This document shows positions 54,703-64,000 of a DNA stretch of 64,000 nucleotides, piece after piece. The position numbers were made by a program, and so were the translations under genes. The notes below the pieces were generated by a model. It worked only from the letters and a program-made list of their open reading frames with translations. It was not told the origin of the DNA and made no database searches. This DNA is from Sphingobium sp. HWE2-09 (lineage in GTDB: Bacteria; Pseudomonadota; Alphaproteobacteria; Sphingomonadales; Sphingomonadaceae): contig NZ_JAYKZX010000001.1 in assembly GCF_035989265.1 (NCBI RefSeq), forward strand, positions 947,001 through 1,011,000, in the 5' to 3' direction. Position 1 is the stretch's first letter; each line of letters starts with the position of its first letter.

Positions 54703-55916
54703 CGCTGCAATGGCAACCGTCCCCACCCGACCATGTGCCTGCCGAATTGATGGTGGATTTCGACTTCTTCAACATACCTGACGGGGTAACCGACCCTGTC
54801 CAGATCTGGCATGGCCTGATCCGTCAGGGCGTGCCGCCGATCTTCTACACGCCGCATAATGGCGGCCATTGGGTCTTCCTGAAATATGACGATATCGTGG
54901 AGGGCTATCGCAACCACGGCATCTTCTCGACCCATCAGACGCCCATCCCGCCGATCGAGCCGTTCCCGGTGGTCCAGCCACAGGGCGTCGATCCGCCGGA
55001 ACATAATATATTCCGGATGCTGCTCGCGCCCATGTTCACGCCGCTAGCCGTGCGCCGCATGACCGAAGGACTGCAGCATCGCGCGGAACGCATGATCGCC
55101 GCCTTCGCCGACAAGGGGCATTGCGATTTCATAGAAGATTATGCGTCGAAATTCCCGACCAGCACCTTCCTTGAACTGTTCGGCCTGCCCGAAGAGCGAT
55201 TGCCCGAATTTCTGGAACTGGCGCACGTCTTTTTCCGCAGCACCGATCCGGCCGAACGGGCGCAGAACCTGAACGACATCTATGCCGTGCTGGAAGAATT
55301 GTTTCGGGAAAAGGAACGCAATCCGGGAACCGACATCGCGTCGACCATCGTCGCCGCGCGCGACGCCAACGGCAATCAGCATCCGTGGAAGGACATCCTC
55401 AATTGCGGCTTCCTGCTGTTCGTCGCTGGGCTGGACACGGTTACGAACACCATGACCTATGTCTGGCGCTATCTGGCGACCACGCCCGAAGCACGAGCGC
55501 ATTTCCGCGCGAAGCTCGATGACCCGTCCGGCTTCCTGATCGCGTTGGAAGAACTGATGCGGATCAATGCGGTGTCGAACCTCTATCGCCGGGTTACGCA
55601 TGACTGCGAATATAAGGGGATCACATTCCGCAAAAATGATCGCGTCATCCTGCCCAATACAGTCGCCAATCGCGATCCATCGGTTTTTGAAAATCCGCAG
55701 AGCATCGACCTTGATCGTAAGGTCAACAATCACGTCACCTTCGGCGTCGGGCCGCATCGCTGCATTGGTTCCCATCTCGCCAAGCGTGAGATCATGATTT
55801 CGATGCAAGAATGGCTACGCCGGATTCCTGACTTCGAACTGGACGAAGATCAGGAGGAGGGATCGGTCTTCGGCGGGTCAGTGATGGGCTTCACTTCCCT
55901 CAAATTACGGTGGTGA
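54699..55916 (+). CDS. Cytochrome P450 monooxygenase
   Basis: 405 residues, soluble bacterial class. I-helix FVAGLDTVTN with the acid-Thr pair, EELMR as the ExxR motif, and the heme loop FGVGPHRCIG with Cys355 as thiolate ligand. No membrane anchor. Partnered with the ferredoxin by an ATGA overlap. The substrate would be a hydrophobic compound, plausibly a steroid (ring or side-chain hydroxylation). Related sphingomonad P450s include estrogen 4-hydroxylase and terpenoid hydroxylases, but I cannot assign a CYP family. Confidence 0.92.
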   Translation: MTLQWQPSPPDHVPAELMVDFDFFNIPDGVTDPVQIWHGLIRQGVPPIFYTPHNGGHWVFLKYDDIVEGYRNHGIFSTHQTPIPPIEPFPVVQPQGVDPPEHNIFRMLLAPMFTPLAVRRMTEGLQHRAERMIAAFADKGHCDFIEDYASKFPTSTFLELFGLPEERLPEFLELAHVFFRSTDPAERAQNLNDIYAVLEELFREKERNPGTDIASTIVAARDANGNQHPWKDILNCGFLLFVAGLDTVTNTMTYVWRYLATTPEARAHFRAKLDDPSGFLIALEELMRINAVSNLYRRVTHDCEYKGITFRKNDRVILPNTVANRDPSVFENPQSIDLDRKVNNHVTFGVGPHRCIGSHLAKREIMISMQEWLRRIPDFELDEDQEEGSVFGGSVMGFTSLKLRW

Positions 55917-56167
55917 TGGCATAAGGCATGGGTGGAGGATGCAGATGCGCCTTCCACCCTTCACCATGCGGCGGAGCGATGGAGACGAGAAGCGACGTGA
56001 TTTTCCATTCCTGCGCATAGCGTGAACAGAAAGACTTCTTGACAATAATTTGCAAAGCAAGTGAATGCTTACTTCACGCATCGGGCTAGGCCGGTTCGGC
56101 GGGGGAAACCGCTGCCCGGCTCTTGCCGTGTGCAAGCTAAAGAATGAAAAAGTTGAGGAGTATGGAC

Positions 56168-58123
56168 ATGGCAACCCACTATGCAGAGCGCGCCGCTGAC
56201 GGGGACCGCGCCGATCTGAAGGCGCGCCTGTTGCCGCTGGACGACACGCCCGAACTGCGCCAGGCGCTGGAGCAGGGTGAGCCGCATACGTTGCTGATGA
56301 CCTATGTGCATCTGAGCCGCGATGAAGCGATGCTCGATGCGTTCGCGCCGCATTTCAAGTCGCCCTATGCCTATCCGCCAGAAGCGATCCCGGCCGATTT
56401 GCTGGAGGCATTGCGTACGAAGCTGCTGCACGTTCTGGTAACGCCGGGCGCAGCCAGTCAGGGCGAACCGTCCGATGCGCTGATGCACCGCATGATGACG
56501 GTAGGGCTGGCCGAAGAGGTGGAGCCGGAGTTCCTGCCCCTGCTGTTCGACCAGATCGGCTTTCGTCCCGAACAGCCGCGCCGGGAACAGGCCGATCGCA
56601 AGCCTGCCAATCCCGATTTCAAGGTGTTGGTGATCGGCGCGGGCATGACTGGCCTGGCTGCCGGGGTGAAGCTGGAAGAGGCCGGGTACGACTGGCTCAT
56701 CATCGAAAAGAATGAGCAGGTCGGCGGCACCTGGTGGGAAAATCGCTACCCTGGCGTCGGCGTTGATACGCCCAGCCATTTCTATTCCTTCTCCTTCGCG
56801 CTTAACCCGGAATGGAATAATTACCATCCGCAGGGCACCGATATGTTCGCCTATCTCAAGCGGGTGGCGGATGATTATGCATTGGGCGGGCGCATCCGCT
56901 TCAATTCCCGGGTTGAAAAGCTGATATGGGATGAAGACGCTGCCGTCTGGAACGTCACGATACGCAAGAGCGACGGCAGCCAGGACGTGATCCGCGCCAA
57001 TGCCGTCATCAACGGGCATGGTCCGGTCAATCGTTTGAAATGGCCGAGCCTGGAAGGGCTGGAAAGTTTCCAGGGCATCCGCCAGCACACCGCGACCTGG
57101 GACACGTCTCTCGATCTCAAGGGCAAGCGGGTCGGCGTTATCGGAACGGGCGCCAGCGCCGCCCAGTTCATTCCCGCCGTCGCCGACGATGTGGAAGAAC
57201 TCCATGTTTTCCAGCGCAGCCGCCATTGGGTGATCCCGACGCCGACCGGCGAAGACCTGGTCAGCGACGGCGTGAAATTCGCCATGCGCCATATCCCCCA
57301 TTATCTGGAATGGTATCGTTTCCGCATCTACTGGTATGCGGCCGACGGCCTTTATCCCAATGTGTTGCTCGATCCTGAGTGGCCCAAGGATTCGCCCTCG
57401 GTGTCCGCCGTCAACGAAGCGATGCGCCAGTTTTCCATCGGCTATCTGGAAAAGACCTTCGCCGATCGCCCGGATCTCAAAGAAAAGCTGACACCGGGTT
57501 TCCCGATCTTTTCCAAACGGATCATTCTGGACCGCGGAACCTATTTCTCCTCCTATCTCAAACCCCATGTCCATCTGGAGCAGGAGGGGATCGAGCGGGT
57601 TACACCCAAGGGGCTTCTGCTCAAGGACGGGCGAGAGATTGAACTGGACGTTCTGGTATGCGCGACCGGCTTCGATGTCGCCAACATGATGGGCCAGCTC
57701 GAAATCGTTGGCGTCGGTGGCAAGCGGTTGCGCGACGAATGGGGCACGGAAGATCCGCGTGCCTATTTCGGTATGTTGGTTCCGGGCTTCCCCAATTACT
57801 TCCACACCGTCGGCCCGAACAGCGCACCCAATCACGCCGCCGGCCAGAACCTCATTTCCGAATGCCAGGTCAACTACGCTATCGAATGCCTCGACTGGAT
57901 CAACGAGCGGGACAAGGCAGCGATACAACCGACCGTCGCGGCATTCGACGCCTGGCAGGACAAGGTGGAAAACCAGATGGTCAATATGATCTGGAGCCAC
58001 CCAAGAGCATTCAGCTATTATAATAATAGCAAAAAGCGTAATTTCTTGTCCTGGCCATGGCGTCTGGTGGATTTCTGGAACGAATGCCGTGGTCCCAGGC
58101 ATGGCGACTTTGAACTGACATAA
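56168..58123 (+). CDS. Baeyer-Villiger monooxygenase, long N-terminal extension type
   Basis: 651 residues from ATG 56168, eight bases after GAGGAG (ATG 56144 and 56162 are less well placed). FAD Rossmann loop GAGMTG at 157-162, GGTWWENRYPGVGVDTPSH, BVMO fingerprint FxGxxxHxxxWD at 301-312, and NADPH loop GTGASA at 326-331. The ~150 residues before the FAD domain (helical, PYAYPPEAIP) are found in CPDMO-type and some steroid BVMOs, not in cyclohexanone monooxygenase. Inserts oxygen next to a ketone to give an ester or lactone. On a 17- or 20-ketosteroid this would start D-ring or side-chain removal. Confidence 0.92.
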   Translation: MATHYAERAADGDRADLKARLLPLDDTPELRQALEQGEPHTLLMTYVHLSRDEAMLDAFAPHFKSPYAYPPEAIPADLLEALRTKLLHVLVTPGAASQGEPSDALMHRMMTVGLAEEVEPEFLPLLFDQIGFRPEQPRREQADRKPANPDFKVLVIGAGMTGLAAGVKLEEAGYDWLIIEKNEQVGGTWWENRYPGVGVDTPSHFYSFSFALNPEWNNYHPQGTDMFAYLKRVADDYALGGRIRFNSRVEKLIWDEDAAVWNVTIRKSDGSQDVIRANAVINGHGPVNRLKWPSLEGLESFQGIRQHTATWDTSLDLKGKRVGVIGTGASAAQFIPAVADDVEELHVFQRSRHWVIPTPTGEDLVSDGVKFAMRHIPHYLEWYRFRIYWYAADGLYPNVLLDPEWPKDSPSVSAVNEAMRQFSIGYLEKTFADRPDLKEKLTPGFPIFSKRIILDRGTYFSSYLKPHVHLEQEGIERVTPKGLLLKDGREIELDVLVCATGFDVANMMGQLEIVGVGGKRLRDEWGTEDPRAYFGMLVPGFPNYFHTVGPNSAPNHAAGQNLISECQVNYAIECLDWINERDKAAIQPTVAAFDAWQDKVENQMVNMIWSHPRAFSYYNNSKKRNFLSWPWRLVDFWNECRGPRHGDFELT

Positions 58124-58128
58124 GTTCG

Positions 58129-58160
58129 GACGGCGCCCCGCCCTCATGTAACGCGCCGTC
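58129..58160 (+). terminator. Hairpin after the Baeyer-Villiger monooxygenase gene
   Basis: GACGGCGC / GCGCCGTC, 8-bp stem with a 16-base loop, followed by TTAGTATCTT. It starts five bases after the stop. Confidence 0.45.
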
Positions 58161-58308
58161 TTAGTATCTTGCAAATAGCGGGTTGAGGGGAGAGGTTGCC
58201 CCTCGCCCTGTCTATTCGTAGACGATAGCGGAAATGGCTACGAAAAGACCGATTGTGCTGGGGTGGCCAATAGTTGCCGATGGATCGGCGCAGGCAGTCA
58301 CGGTGTGA

Positions 58309-59307
<999 letters not shown>

Positions 59308-59312
59308 GGCCC

Positions 59313-60191
59313 ATGGACTATCGCACGATCCGCTATGAGGTCGAGGATGACGGCCTGCTGTTGCTGACGCTCGACCGCCCCGACGCGCTTAACGCTTTCA
59401 CGGTCGAGATGTGCGAAGAACTGATCCACGCCTATCGGCGCGCCAGCCGGGATGATGATGTTCGGGTGATCGTCGTGACCGGTGAAGGTCGCGCCTTTTG
59501 CGCGGGCATGGACCTGTCGGTCGGTGGCAATGTCTTTGGCCTTGATGAAAGCCAGTCGCCCAGCATGGACGATCTGCGGGAGCGAGGCGACGATCCGGCG
59601 ATCCTGAACGGCGTGCGCGATACGGGCGGGCGCGTTGCGCTCGCCACATATGATTGCCTCAAGCCAGTGATAGGCGCGATCAATGGCGCGGCGGTCGGTA
59701 TCGGCTCCACCATGTTGCTGCCGATGGACTTTCGCTTCGCGTCGGAAAAGGCGCGCTTCGGGTTCGTCTTCGGGCGACTTGGCATCACCATGGAAGCCTG
59801 TTCTTCCTTCTTCCTGCCGCGCATCGTCGGCGTCGAACAGGCCATGCTATGGGCCTATCGAGCCGATATTTTCGACGCCGCCGAAGCGCTGGATAAAGGC
59901 CTGGTGCGTGCGGTCTTTCCCCCGGAAACGTTGTTGGAGGAGACCAGAGCCTTTGCCCGGTCGCTGGTCAGGGATCGTTCCCCGGTGTCGATCGCACTGA
60001 TGCGTCAGATGCTTAATCGCAACAGCGCCAGCCCCTATGAAGCGCATCTGACCGAGTCCCTGGCGATGTTCTACACCAGCCAGGCGGACGGGCGCGAGGG
60101 GGTGAAGGCCTTCAATGAAAAACGCCCGGCCCGCTTCAATGGCAAAGCCTCAGACATGCCGCCCTTTTTCCCGTGGTGGGACGGCCAGTAA
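59313..60191 (+). CDS. Enoyl-CoA hydratase/isomerase family protein
   Basis: 292 residues from ATG 59313 (AAGGATAAGG upstream). Crotonase fold: LDRPDALNAF, FCAGMDLS oxyanion segment and NGAAVGIGSTMLLPMDFRFAS. The usual first Glu is absent, but Glu in ITMEACSSFFLPRIVG remains. An insertion (residues ~70-95, DESQSPSMDDLRERGDD) lengthens the active-site loop, as in enoyl-CoA hydratases that act on large substrates. Likely hydratase or isomerase on a bulky CoA ester. Five bases after the preceding stop. Confidence 0.87.
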   Translation: MDYRTIRYEVEDDGLLLLTLDRPDALNAFTVEMCEELIHAYRRASRDDDVRVIVVTGEGRAFCAGMDLSVGGNVFGLDESQSPSMDDLRERGDDPAILNGVRDTGGRVALATYDCLKPVIGAINGAAVGIGSTMLLPMDFRFASEKARFGFVFGRLGITMEACSSFFLPRIVGVEQAMLWAYRADIFDAAEALDKGLVRAVFPPETLLEETRAFARSLVRDRSPVSIALMRQMLNRNSASPYEAHLTESLAMFYTSQADGREGVKAFNEKRPARFNGKASDMPPFFPWWDGQ

Positions 60192-60211
60192 CCAGAGTAG
60201 GAGAGACGAGA

Positions 60212-60560
60212 ATGCTGACGGTCGAAGACAAGGTTGAGATTGCCGAACTGGTAGCCCGGTTTGCGCATTGCTCGGACTATGGAGATTGGGATCGCCCAGC
60301 AAATCGATCATGCGCAGGAATCGGACCGCCAGGCCGAAGGCAAAAATCGCCATTTCAATTTCAACCTCATGGTGAGCGAGTCGGACGGGCAGGTCGTGGC
60401 GGAATATGCATTTATGAACGTCAATGCCGGGCATGTTCCCATGGCGGCGAAAATCGTAGTGACCGGTCGGATGCGCGACACCGTCGTACGGACCGATGCG
60501 GGGTGGAAGATCGCCCATCGCTTCGTGCGTTTCGACCAGAATGTCCAATTTGATTTCTGA
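60212..60560 (+). pseudogene. SnoaL-like gene with internal deletion and frame change
   Basis: The start ATG 60212 follows AGGAGAGA and reads MLTVEDKVEIAELVARFAHCSDYGDWD, a normal SnoaL beginning. After about base 60292 the proper C-terminal sequence (DHAQESDRQAEGKNRHFNFN ... AGWKIAHRFVRFDQN) continues in the +1-shifted frame, ending at 60560. Compared with SnoaL relatives in the window, roughly 25-30 residues between the two parts are missing, so bases were lost and the frame broken. The Tyr of the Tyr-x4-Asp pair is Phe here (FAHCSD). Not expected to give a working protein. Confidence 0.75.
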
Positions 60561-60660
60561 CGGTAAGGCAAGGCGGCGCATGATGACGGATCATGCATTG
60601 GAGCGCAGTGGACCAAAGCGCAGTATGCGCCGTATAAATCAGGCTAAATCGCCACCGAAA

Positions 60661-61542
60661 TCATCGGACAGATGTCTCTTCGCCGCCCGCCGCGATCGCC
60701 GATGCGCGTTGCCGGAACTCGCGTGGCGACAGGCCCGTTGCCCGCCGGAATGCCCGCGCAAAGCTGTTCCCATGCGAAAATCCGGCTTGTTCCGCCACTT
60801 GCTTCATCGGCATGTCCGCGCGTGCCAGCCATAGTTTCGCCTGCTCGACCTGATAAGCGCTGATATAGGCCGACACAGTCTTGCCGGTCAGGGCGATGAA
60901 TTGGCGATGCAGATGCCGCGTGCTGATGCCGCACAGCGCAGCCAGTTCGGCGGCGTTGGGCATGGGCGCTTCTGCCTCGATGCGCTCGCGCACGCGGCGG
61001 AATTGCCATGGGGCAAGGCGGCTGGCCGTATCGGCAGCTGCGGCGTGATTAAAAACCCGACGCAATTCGACTGCGACCAGTGCGAACAGCGCCTCCATCG
61101 CTGATGGCGATCGATCGATCGGGTTGACGAGTTCCCGATGGGCAAGCCGCATCAAGCTGCGCAACGCATCGTTCCGAATATCGAGCAGCCCCTGTAGAAA
61201 GCCGAATGTCGGTTGCCCCCTGCCGACGATGGAGTCGCCGTTCTGTTTGTCGAAGACGCAGCGCATCACCCGTATCTGTCCCCCTTCGGAACGACCGCCC
61301 ACCAGAACGCCTGGATGGCGCACAAATAGAGTGCCCATGAAACAACGCCGGTCGGGATCGATGTCGGGAAAATGGGCCGAAGCGTCCGCTGCCATCGGTG
61401 GCAATGACATCTCCAGCATGAGTTGCCGCTCGGTACGTTCGAAACTGACCATATCTGGCCAATGCCACTGAACCATTTCGAACCGTCCGCCTGGGACATT
61501 GCAAAAATCCATAACCTCAGCGGTGAAATCGATGCTCGTCAT
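60661..61542 (-). CDS. AraC-family transcriptional regulator
   Basis: 293 residues from ATG 61542 (GAAGAAGG upstream). The N-terminal ~190 residues form an unassigned sensor domain; the C-terminal 100 hold the double HTH (AAELAALCGISTRHLHRQF, MKQVAEQAGFSHGNSFARAFRRATGLSPREFR). It is divergent from the TonB receptor at 61858 with a 315-base shared region carrying two TGCGTA elements in opposite orientations, so control of that receptor is likely. Converges on the SnoaL remnant. Confidence 0.88.
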   Translation of the reverse strand: MTSIDFTAEVMDFCNVPGGRFEMVQWHWPDMVSFERTERQLMLEMSLPPMAADASAHFPDIDPDRRCFMGTLFVRHPGVLVGGRSEGGQIRVMRCVFDKQNGDSIVGRGQPTFGFLQGLLDIRNDALRSLMRLAHRELVNPIDRSPSAMEALFALVAVELRRVFNHAAAADTASRLAPWQFRRVRERIEAEAPMPNAAELAALCGISTRHLHRQFIALTGKTVSAYISAYQVEQAKLWLARADMPMKQVAEQAGFSHGNSFARAFRRATGLSPREFRQRASAIAAGGEETSVR

Positions 61543-61857
61543 GCCTTCTTCTATCCCGCATCGCGCTGAAATGCGATGCCATCCCACGCGATATCTCATC
61601 TTCCGACCGACTTTCGGCGCAAACCGATGTATCGATCCACATCAACTTTTATAAATCGCAACGATACTGGCATAACAGTACGCAAACGGACGATTGATCC
61701 CCTTGAAGAGCACCATTATTTGGGCTTAAGGGAATGAGGTAGCAAATCGTGCGCATGAGCGGATTATAAGGGCTTGTTGGTATCCATATGCGTAGATAAT
61801 CGCCTAAATAAGTTGACGAAAGCCATGCTAAATGGCGATTTTTTGGGGAGGGATGCA
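61543..61857. promoter_or_regulatory. Divergent promoter region, AraC gene and TonB receptor
   Basis: 315 bases with no gene. It is AT-rich between 61630 and 61850. TGCGTA elements are present on the minus strand at 61679-61684 and on the plus strand at 61789-61794, 110 bases apart and facing each other. No further structure was recognised. Confidence 0.5.
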
Positions 61858-64000
61858 ATGAAATCCATATTATTTGCAGGCGTTGCCGCGGTTTTTGCCA
61901 TACCGTTTGCGACATCGGCACATGGGCAGGAACAAGCGGTAGTCGCCGCTCCACAGGGGCAGGCCGCCAATCTGGGCGACATTGTCGTAACTGCGCGCCG
62001 CTCGGCGGAAACCCTGCAGGATGTCCCGGTCGCCGTTACGGCGCTCAGTGGCGACTTTATCGAGCGTCAGAATATCTCCAGCGCCGCTGATGTGCCGCAA
62101 TTCGCCCCGAACCTCACCGTCGAGCAGCAGCCGTCCAGCCTTTCGGCGGCGACCGTCTATATTCGCGGCATTGGTAATCAGGAGCCGTCGGCCGTCTCCG
62201 AACAGGGTGTCGGCATCTATCTCGATGGCATCTATCTGGCGCGCTCGGCAGGGGCGGTGTTCGATCTGATCGATCTGGAACGCATCGAGGTTTTGCGCGG
62301 CCCGCAGGGTACATTATTCGGCCGCAACACGATCGGTGGCGCGCTGCAGCTGATTTCCAAGAAGCCGACCAACGACATGGGCGTCACTGCCAAGGCGGGC
62401 TTTGCGCGTTTTAACGATTGGTATGTGCGGGCGCGGCTTGATACGGGCTACATCATCGGCGACGCGATCAAGGCGTCGATTTCGGGCCAGCATCGCCAGT
62501 CGCACGGCTATGTCGATAATCTGCTCACGCCTTCGTCGCAGGATCCCGGCGCGCTCAAGGCGGACTCGATCGCCGTGGGTCTTCAGGGCGATTTCGGCGA
62601 CCTCACCGTCAATTATAATTTCGACTATGATGACCGCAGCGGCTCCCCGGCCTTCTTCCAGATCGTCGCCGCGACCCCACTCGCACAGGCTTATTATGCG
62701 CAGTCGCCCAGCTATGGTGGCGCGCCTTTCCTCGTTGATCCTGTACGGCAGGGGACGGTCCAGCAGGCGGGTTTTACCGATCGCAACGGCGATTTCCGTT
62801 ATGGCAGCAAAACCCGGGTGCAGGGCCATGGCCTGACGATCAGCTATGAGCCCATCCCGGAGCTGACGATCAAATCGATCACCGGCTATCGCAAATTCTC
62901 GCAGGACACGATCCTGAACCTGTCGGGCAATGGCGTCCTGCGCGGCCCCGTCGTGGACTTCACCTCGCCCACGCTGGTTTCGATCCAGTCGGTCACGCCC
63001 TATAACGGCAACAACGCGCCCCAGAAACAATGGCAGTTCAGCCAGGAACTCCAGGCGCTCGGGAAGGTCGGCGACATCAGCTACCTGCTTGGCATGTATT
63101 ATTTCTACGAAAAGGCGTCGGAATATAATCAGCAGGCGCTGACGTTGGTAACGCCGGTGTCCGGTCTGACCGCGCTCGGCTTCCCGCAAGCAGTGGTCGA
63201 TGGCATCGCCGCGCTCAATCCCGGCCTGGCAACGGTCGGCGTCAACGCCAACCCGCTTCAGGCCTTTGGCGGCACGTCGCAGTCGATGGCCGTTTTCGGG
63301 CAGGCAAGCTGGAAACCTTCGGCGCTCGATGACAAGCTGGAAGTCACGCTGGGCGGCCGTTATACCGGCGACGACAAGACCGCCTATCTGGCGGGCGACG
63401 TCAGCCCGGTGCAGCGCGGGCGCAAGAGCTTCGATAATTTCTCCTGGCTGGCATCTGTGTCCTATGACGTCGTCAAGGATGTGATGATCTACGGCCGCGT
63501 TTCCACCGGCTATCGGTCGGGCGGCATCAACCCCCGCGCCAGCGTCATCAACAGCTTCGATCCTGAAAAGGCGACCGCCTATGAAGCGGGCATCAAGTCG
63601 CAGTTCCTCGACAATAGACTGCGCCTCAATATCGCCGGTTACATCACCGACTATGACGATCTTCAGGTCCAGCAATTCGCAGCCGGCAGCGGCGGTGCGA
63701 CATCGCTGATCGTCAACGCGGGCAAGGTGCGATTGTCGGGTTTCGAAGCGGAACTGACCGCCCTGCCGTTTGCCGGTTTCCAGATCGACGGTTCGGTCGG
63801 TTATGTGAAGACGAAGTACAAGACGTTCCTGTTCCGTGATCCCGCGAGCAACGTGATCCTGGATGTCGCCAATGACGCCAAGCCGCTCTACACGCCGAAA
63901 TGGAGTGTCCATCTGGGCGCGGAATATGCCTATCCGGTCGGCGATTCACTGATCCGCCTGCGCGGCGATTATTCGCGTCGCACGAAAATCTATTTCAACG
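61858..64000 (+). CDS. TonB-dependent outer-membrane receptor, 3' end outside the window
   Basis: ATG 61858 follows GGGGAGGG. Signal peptide (KSILFAGVAAVFAIPFATSAHGQ), plug start GDIVVTARRSAETLQDVPVAV, GPQGTLFGRNTIGGAL, and barrel strands up to the right edge (714 residues seen). It reads without a break. It belongs to a third receptor branch in this window (GIGNQEPSAVSEQGVGIYLDGIYLARS plug). Controlled probably by the divergent AraC regulator. A substrate cannot be read from the sequence. Confidence 0.92.
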   Translation, partial: MKSILFAGVAAVFAIPFATSAHGQEQAVVAAPQGQAANLGDIVVTARRSAETLQDVPVAVTALSGDFIERQNISSAADVPQFAPNLTVEQQPSSLSAATVYIRGIGNQEPSAVSEQGVGIYLDGIYLARSAGAVFDLIDLERIEVLRGPQGTLFGRNTIGGALQLISKKPTNDMGVTAKAGFARFNDWYVRARLDTGYIIGDAIKASISGQHRQSHGYVDNLLTPSSQDPGALKADSIAVGLQGDFGDLTVNYNFDYDDRSGSPAFFQIVAATPLAQAYYAQSPSYGGAPFLVDPVRQGTVQQAGFTDRNGDFRYGSKTRVQGHGLTISYEPIPELTIKSITGYRKFSQDTILNLSGNGVLRGPVVDFTSPTLVSIQSVTPYNGNNAPQKQWQFSQELQALGKVGDISYLLGMYYFYEKASEYNQQALTLVTPVSGLTALGFPQAVVDGIAALNPGLATVGVNANPLQAFGGTSQSMAVFGQASWKPSALDDKLEVTLGGRYTGDDKTAYLAGDVSPVQRGRKSFDNFSWLASVSYDVVKDVMIYGRVSTGYRSGGINPRASVINSFDPEKATAYEAGIKSQFLDNRLRLNIAGYITDYDDLQVQQFAAGSGGATSLIVNAGKVRLSGFEAELTALPFAGFQIDGSVGYVKTKYKTFLFRDPASNVILDVANDAKPLYTPKWSVHLGAEYAYPVGDSLIRLRGDYSRRTKIYFN

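Noticed and set aside
56052..56078. GTGAA...TTCAC dyad upstream of the BVMO gene
   Set aside because: Arms are only five bases and such pairs are expected by chance.
56069..58174. Long minus-strand open frame covering the BVMO gene
   Set aside because: Antisense shadow; the plus strand has all BVMO motifs and a ribosome site.

Overview
The window looks like a chromosomal or megaplasmid segment of a sphingomonad alphaproteobacterium (Sphingobium/Novosphingobium type). The signs are high-GC coding sequence, five TonB-dependent receptors with N-terminal TonB-box/plug regions of the sphingomonad kind, thirteen short-chain dehydrogenases (SDRs), many SnoaL/NTF2-like proteins, and GGAG/GGGAGAG ribosome binding sites. 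No rRNA, tRNA, CRISPR array, transposase or phage gene was seen.

Layout. 1-1308 is the end of a probable L-rhamnose operon (amidohydrolase C-terminus plus a RhaT permease), closed by a convergent AraC regulator. From about 2.5 kb to the end the content is a catabolic island that I read as a steroid (bile-acid or sterol-like) degradation cluster. 2.5-7.3 kb: SnoaL, old yellow enzyme, two SDRs and a KstD/fumarate-reductase-like flavoprotein. 7.4-12.3 kb: a frameshifted TonB receptor, two TetR regulators and a small exported protein. 12.8-18.5 kb: an unknown protein, SnoaL-SDR, SDR-EthD and a full-length KstD-like dehydrogenase. 18.7-21.6 kb: a tight sulfotransferase, haloalkane-dehalogenase-like and 3-alpha-HSD-like operon. 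22-24.6 kb: a second frameshifted TonB receptor. 25.6-30.9 kb: SnoaL, VOC, MFS, SDR, AhpD-like and SDR genes, facing an EthD-SnoaL fusion. 31-33.5 kb: an intact paralogue of the second receptor. 33.6-38.8 kb: SDR, TetR, delta5-3-ketosteroid isomerase, and divergently a KshA-like Rieske oxygenase, SDR and TIM-barrel protein. 39-41.9 kb: TonB receptor and a BaiE/Hsh2-like bile-acid 7-alpha-dehydratase. 42.1-48 kb: three SDRs, a GMC oxidoreductase, an SRPBCC protein and a LysR regulator. 48.1-54.3 kb: a beta-oxidation operon (MDR reductase, FadJ, acyl-CoA dehydrogenase, kinase, TIM barrel). 54.5-60.6 kb: ferredoxin-P450, a Baeyer-Villiger monooxygenase, a nitronate-monooxygenase-like protein, an enoyl-CoA hydratase and a SnoaL remnant. 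60.7-64 kb: an AraC regulator divergent from a TonB receptor that runs off the window.

How it may work together (inference). Receptors bring the substrate across the outer membrane. 3-alpha-HSD-like SDRs and the isomerase produce a 3-keto-4-ene ring A. SnoaL dehydratases remove ring hydroxyls. KstD-like flavoproteins and the KshA-like oxygenase desaturate and 9-hydroxylate the nucleus. The FadJ/ACAD/kinase operon shortens side chains. P450, BVMO and sulfotransferase/dehalogenase steps are accessory and have no obvious place in textbook steroid pathways. The ring-A extradiol dioxygenase (HsaC/TesB type), the Ksh reductase and the later nucleus-degradation enzymes are not in this window.

Three genes look broken: two TonB receptors each lack one base in a G/C run, and a SnoaL gene has an internal deletion. 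A TGCGTA element recurs in the intergenic regions and may mark a shared regulon.
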